Positions 62,086-64,000 of a DNA stretch of 64,000 nucleotides are shown here, piece after piece; position 1 is the stretch's first letter; each line of letters starts with the position of its first letter. Made by a program: the position numbers and the translations under genes. The DNA is from Alteromonas genovensis (GTDB taxonomy: Bacteria; Pseudomonadota; Gammaproteobacteria; Enterobacterales; Alteromonadaceae), in the NCBI RefSeq assembly GCF_010500895.1, contig NZ_JAAAWO010000003.1, positions 248,001 to 312,000 on the forward strand. Direction: 5' to 3'. Below the pieces are notes generated by a model. That model was not told the origin of the DNA. It did not search any database and saw only the letters and a program-made list of their open reading frames with translations.

Positions 62086-63825
62086 ATGTCAGATGATCAA
62101 CAAAATAAAACTCAACAACCCATTCAAACAGTAAGCGACCTTGCAAAACACCTTGATTACTCGTTTCTCAACAGCCTTGTTATGGACCCAGATGCCAGAG
62201 TCGATGGCAGTGAGCACAATCCAAGACAAGTTTTCTCAGGCCATTACGTACCGGTAACGCCTACCCCAATAGCTAACCCGAAGTATGTCGCTCATAGTCA
62301 CACCTTCTTTAAGGAATTGGGGTTTGATAATAGCCTGGCTCACACGCCTGAATTTATGCGCTTATTTTCTGGTGATATGTCTTCCCTCCCCTCTGATATA
62401 AAACCACATGGGTGGGCTACCGGCTATGCACTGTCAATCTACGGCACTGAATATATTCAGCAGTGTCCATTTTCAACAGGCAATGGGTATGGAGATGGGC
62501 GAGCCCTTTCTATATTGGAGACAGTGACTAACAAAAAGCGCTATGAAATGCAGTTAAAGGGCGCAGGCAGAACACCATATTGCCGAGGTGCCGACGGCAG
62601 GGCTGTGTTGCGCTCCAGTGTGAGAGAGTTTTTAGTACAAGAGCATATGCACGCACTAGGCATTCCTACGTCTCGTTCCCTCAGCTTATTTATGTCTCAG
62701 TCGGAAACGGTGGACAGACCTTGGTATTTGGAGGGGTCGAACTCCCAAGACCCCGAAGTGATGGTGCCAAATCTCGTGGCCATATCAACCCGCGTTGCCC
62801 CCTCATTTATAAGAGTAGGTCAATTGGAGCTTTTCGGAAGAAGGGCAAGAAGCAATCAACACCCTTCGTCTTTGCAGGAGCTTAAACTGCTGGTTGAGCA
62901 CTTAATTGAGCGTGAGTATAAGAATGATATTGATACTAACCAGCCATTTGAAGCTCAGCTAGTCGCCCTTGCTACTGCGTTTCGAGACAGACTCACATCG
63001 CTCGTGGCGCACTGGGTTCGAGTAGGCTATTGCCAAGGTAATTTCAACAGCGACAATTGCGCGGCGGGAGGTTATACACTGGATTACGGACCATTTGGGT
63101 TTTGTGAACTGTTCGACCCAGCTTACCAACCATGGACGGGTGGAGGTCGCCACTTCTCATTCCTTAATCAGCCCGTAGCAGCAGAAAAGAACTTCGGCAT
63201 GTTTTGTCGTGCAATTGAGCCATTGCTTACCGACACGCCACAGGAACTAGAGGCACTGCGCAATATAAACGAAAACTTCGCCTCGGTTATGCAGCAAAAA
63301 ATGAACACCATGTGGGCAGCAAAACTGGGGCTTGCTGCTTATGATAATGAACTACTGCTTCAACTTTTACACTTAATGATGCGCACGGGTGCAGACTTTA
63401 ACCACTTTTTCAGAGAACTATCTCACCTTCCTAGTGATGTTGAAGCGCTGACGACGAGTTTTTACGCACCACTAAAAGAGGATATGGTTGCTCAGTGGAA
63501 TAAGTGGATTCAAAATTGGCGAGCACAGCTAGAAAAATCAGGTGAAAAGTCATCTGAAGAGACAGGGAAAGAGTCAGATAATGTTGACGAATGCGCGAGA
63601 AGAATGAAGCTTACTAACCCTAAATTTACGTGGCGTGAATGGTTCGTGGTGCCAGCGTATAAAGACGCAGAAGGGGGTAACTTCGAACGCATTCACGCTT
63701 TGCAAGACATGCTTACCAAGCCATACGATGAACGGTCAGAACATGAGCAAAGCCAGTATTACCGGTTGCGCCCAAGAGAATTTTTTGGCGCGGGTGGCAT
63801 TTCTCACTATAGTTGTTCTTCTTAA
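62086..63825 (+). CDS. selO: Protein adenylyltransferase SelO
   Basis: This 579-residue pseudokinase-fold enzyme transfers AMP from ATP to Ser, Thr or Tyr of target proteins and links to oxidative stress responses. SelO motifs include ATGYALSIYGTEYIQQCPFS and GYGDGRALSILE near residues 105-145, and MQLKGAGRTPYCRGADGRAVLRSSVREFLVQE (nucleotide-binding Lys and the substrate Arg). The metal site is NSDN...GYTLDYGPFGF, where the aspartates bind Mg. The usual HGVMNTDN is changed to CQGNFNSDN, a variant form. The C-terminal end RPREFFGAGGISHYSCSS carries the conserved near-terminal cysteine seen in many bacterial SelO. Confidence 0.95.
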   Translation: MSDDQQNKTQQPIQTVSDLAKHLDYSFLNSLVMDPDARVDGSEHNPRQVFSGHYVPVTPTPIANPKYVAHSHTFFKELGFDNSLAHTPEFMRLFSGDMSSLPSDIKPHGWATGYALSIYGTEYIQQCPFSTGNGYGDGRALSILETVTNKKRYEMQLKGAGRTPYCRGADGRAVLRSSVREFLVQEHMHALGIPTSRSLSLFMSQSETVDRPWYLEGSNSQDPEVMVPNLVAISTRVAPSFIRVGQLELFGRRARSNQHPSSLQELKLLVEHLIEREYKNDIDTNQPFEAQLVALATAFRDRLTSLVAHWVRVGYCQGNFNSDNCAAGGYTLDYGPFGFCELFDPAYQPWTGGGRHFSFLNQPVAAEKNFGMFCRAIEPLLTDTPQELEALRNINENFASVMQQKMNTMWAAKLGLAAYDNELLLQLLHLMMRTGADFNHFFRELSHLPSDVEALTTSFYAPLKEDMVAQWNKWIQNWRAQLEKSGEKSSEETGKESDNVDECARRMKLTNPKFTWREWFVVPAYKDAEGGNFERIHALQDMLTKPYDERSEHEQSQYYRLRPREFFGAGGISHYSCSS

Positions 63826-63896
63826 CACCGCGCAGCACACATAGCACCCAGAGCGAATACAAGTTACTTCAAAATGCTGTTTATATCTAAATTAAG

Positions 63897-63918
63897 GCGC
63901 TGTCATCTCAGACAGCGC
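63897..63918. terminator. Stem-loop between selO and the terminal partial gene
   Basis: GCGCTGTC pairs with GACAGCGC around ATCTCA. There is no strong T run on either side, so it is a possible terminator only. Confidence 0.5.
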
Positions 63919-63932
63919 AATCAGTTTCATCG

Positions 63933-64000
63933 TTATTTTGCTTCGACAAAACGCTCTTCTAAGTAACCAATAATTGCTTTAGAGTCATACATCCATTCAA
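63933..64000 (-). CDS. C-terminal fragment of a GST/glutaredoxin-like protein (partial)
   Basis: An open frame enters from the right window edge and ends at TAA (63935-63933). The last residues read WMYDSKAIIGYLEERFVEAK. The E/Y-S-x-A-I-I-x-Y-L-E-E pattern matches the C-terminal end of a thioredoxin-fold glutathione S-transferase N-terminal domain or glutaredoxin-like protein. The rest of the gene is outside the window, so only the family hint can be given. Confidence 0.5.
   Translation of the reverse strand, partial: EWMYDSKAIIGYLEERFVEAK

Overview
The window looks like a chromosomal segment of a marine gammaproteobacterium of the Alteromonadaceae, most likely Alteromonas or a close relative. 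This is inferred from gene content and protein character: a DusC-type dihydrouridine synthase, a biotin operon split into bioA and bioBFCD, PqiABC, paired RND pumps, and a reg_prop hybrid kinase. Base composition is moderately AT-rich. There are no rRNA genes, no CRISPR array and no recognisable transposase. Most of the window is housekeeping and accessory chromosome rather than a mobile island.

Layout. 1-4.3 kb: two coupled amidohydrolase-like genes (the first cut by the window start), dusC, and two tiny genes. 4.4-5.3 kb: an M14-type zinc carboxypeptidase. 5.3-9.3 kb: a tRNA region. It has four tRNA-Glu genes in exact 230-bp tandem units, a tRNA-Ala, gltX (the enzyme that charges tRNA-Glu), and three tandem tRNA-Val genes. 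Clusters of a short GTGTCTGTCC repeat lie between the genes of the first 8.6 kb. 9.4-17 kb: two lipoproteins, a receiver-TPR protein that lacks the phospho-acceptor Asp, and a 1445-residue hybrid sensor kinase. 17-25.6 kb: a GNAT enzyme, moaA, an Atm1-like ABC exporter, a DUF3820 protein, a class II DAHP synthase, btuDC and a small tyrosine phosphatase. 25.7-31.7 kb: pepE and the biotin cluster (bioD-bioC-bioF-bioB divergent from bioA). 32-39.8 kb: mostly membrane proteins and unknowns (DUF2937, DUF1206, AI-2E transporter family, DUF748, a Ca2+/Na+ antiporter). 40-47.9 kb: asnS, an AtoE-like transporter, pqiABC and a diguanylate cyclase. 48-58 kb: two RND efflux systems, the second divergent from a TetR repressor, with a GNAT gene between them. 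58-64 kb: a CBS-domain protein, asd, a panE-like reductase, selO, and the end of a GST/glutaredoxin-like gene.

How the genes work together. BioC starts the pimeloyl moiety and BioF, BioA, BioD and BioB complete biotin. BioB and BioA are fired from face-to-face promoters that share one -35 region. GltX sits beside its own tRNA substrates. The two RND systems, PqiABC and the Atm1-like exporter form a large envelope and efflux component.

No gene cluster here is clearly a new defence or biosynthetic system. The least explained structures are the dispersed GTGTCTGTCC repeat, which occurs in 24-bp tandem intergenic arrays and also inside two neighbouring coding genes; the 230-bp tRNA-Glu units with conserved hairpin spacers; a 16-codon leader-like ORF with its stop codon inside a hairpin; and 17-bp tandem repeats that abut a start codon. 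All functional statements are read from sequence motifs and family knowledge. No database search was run.
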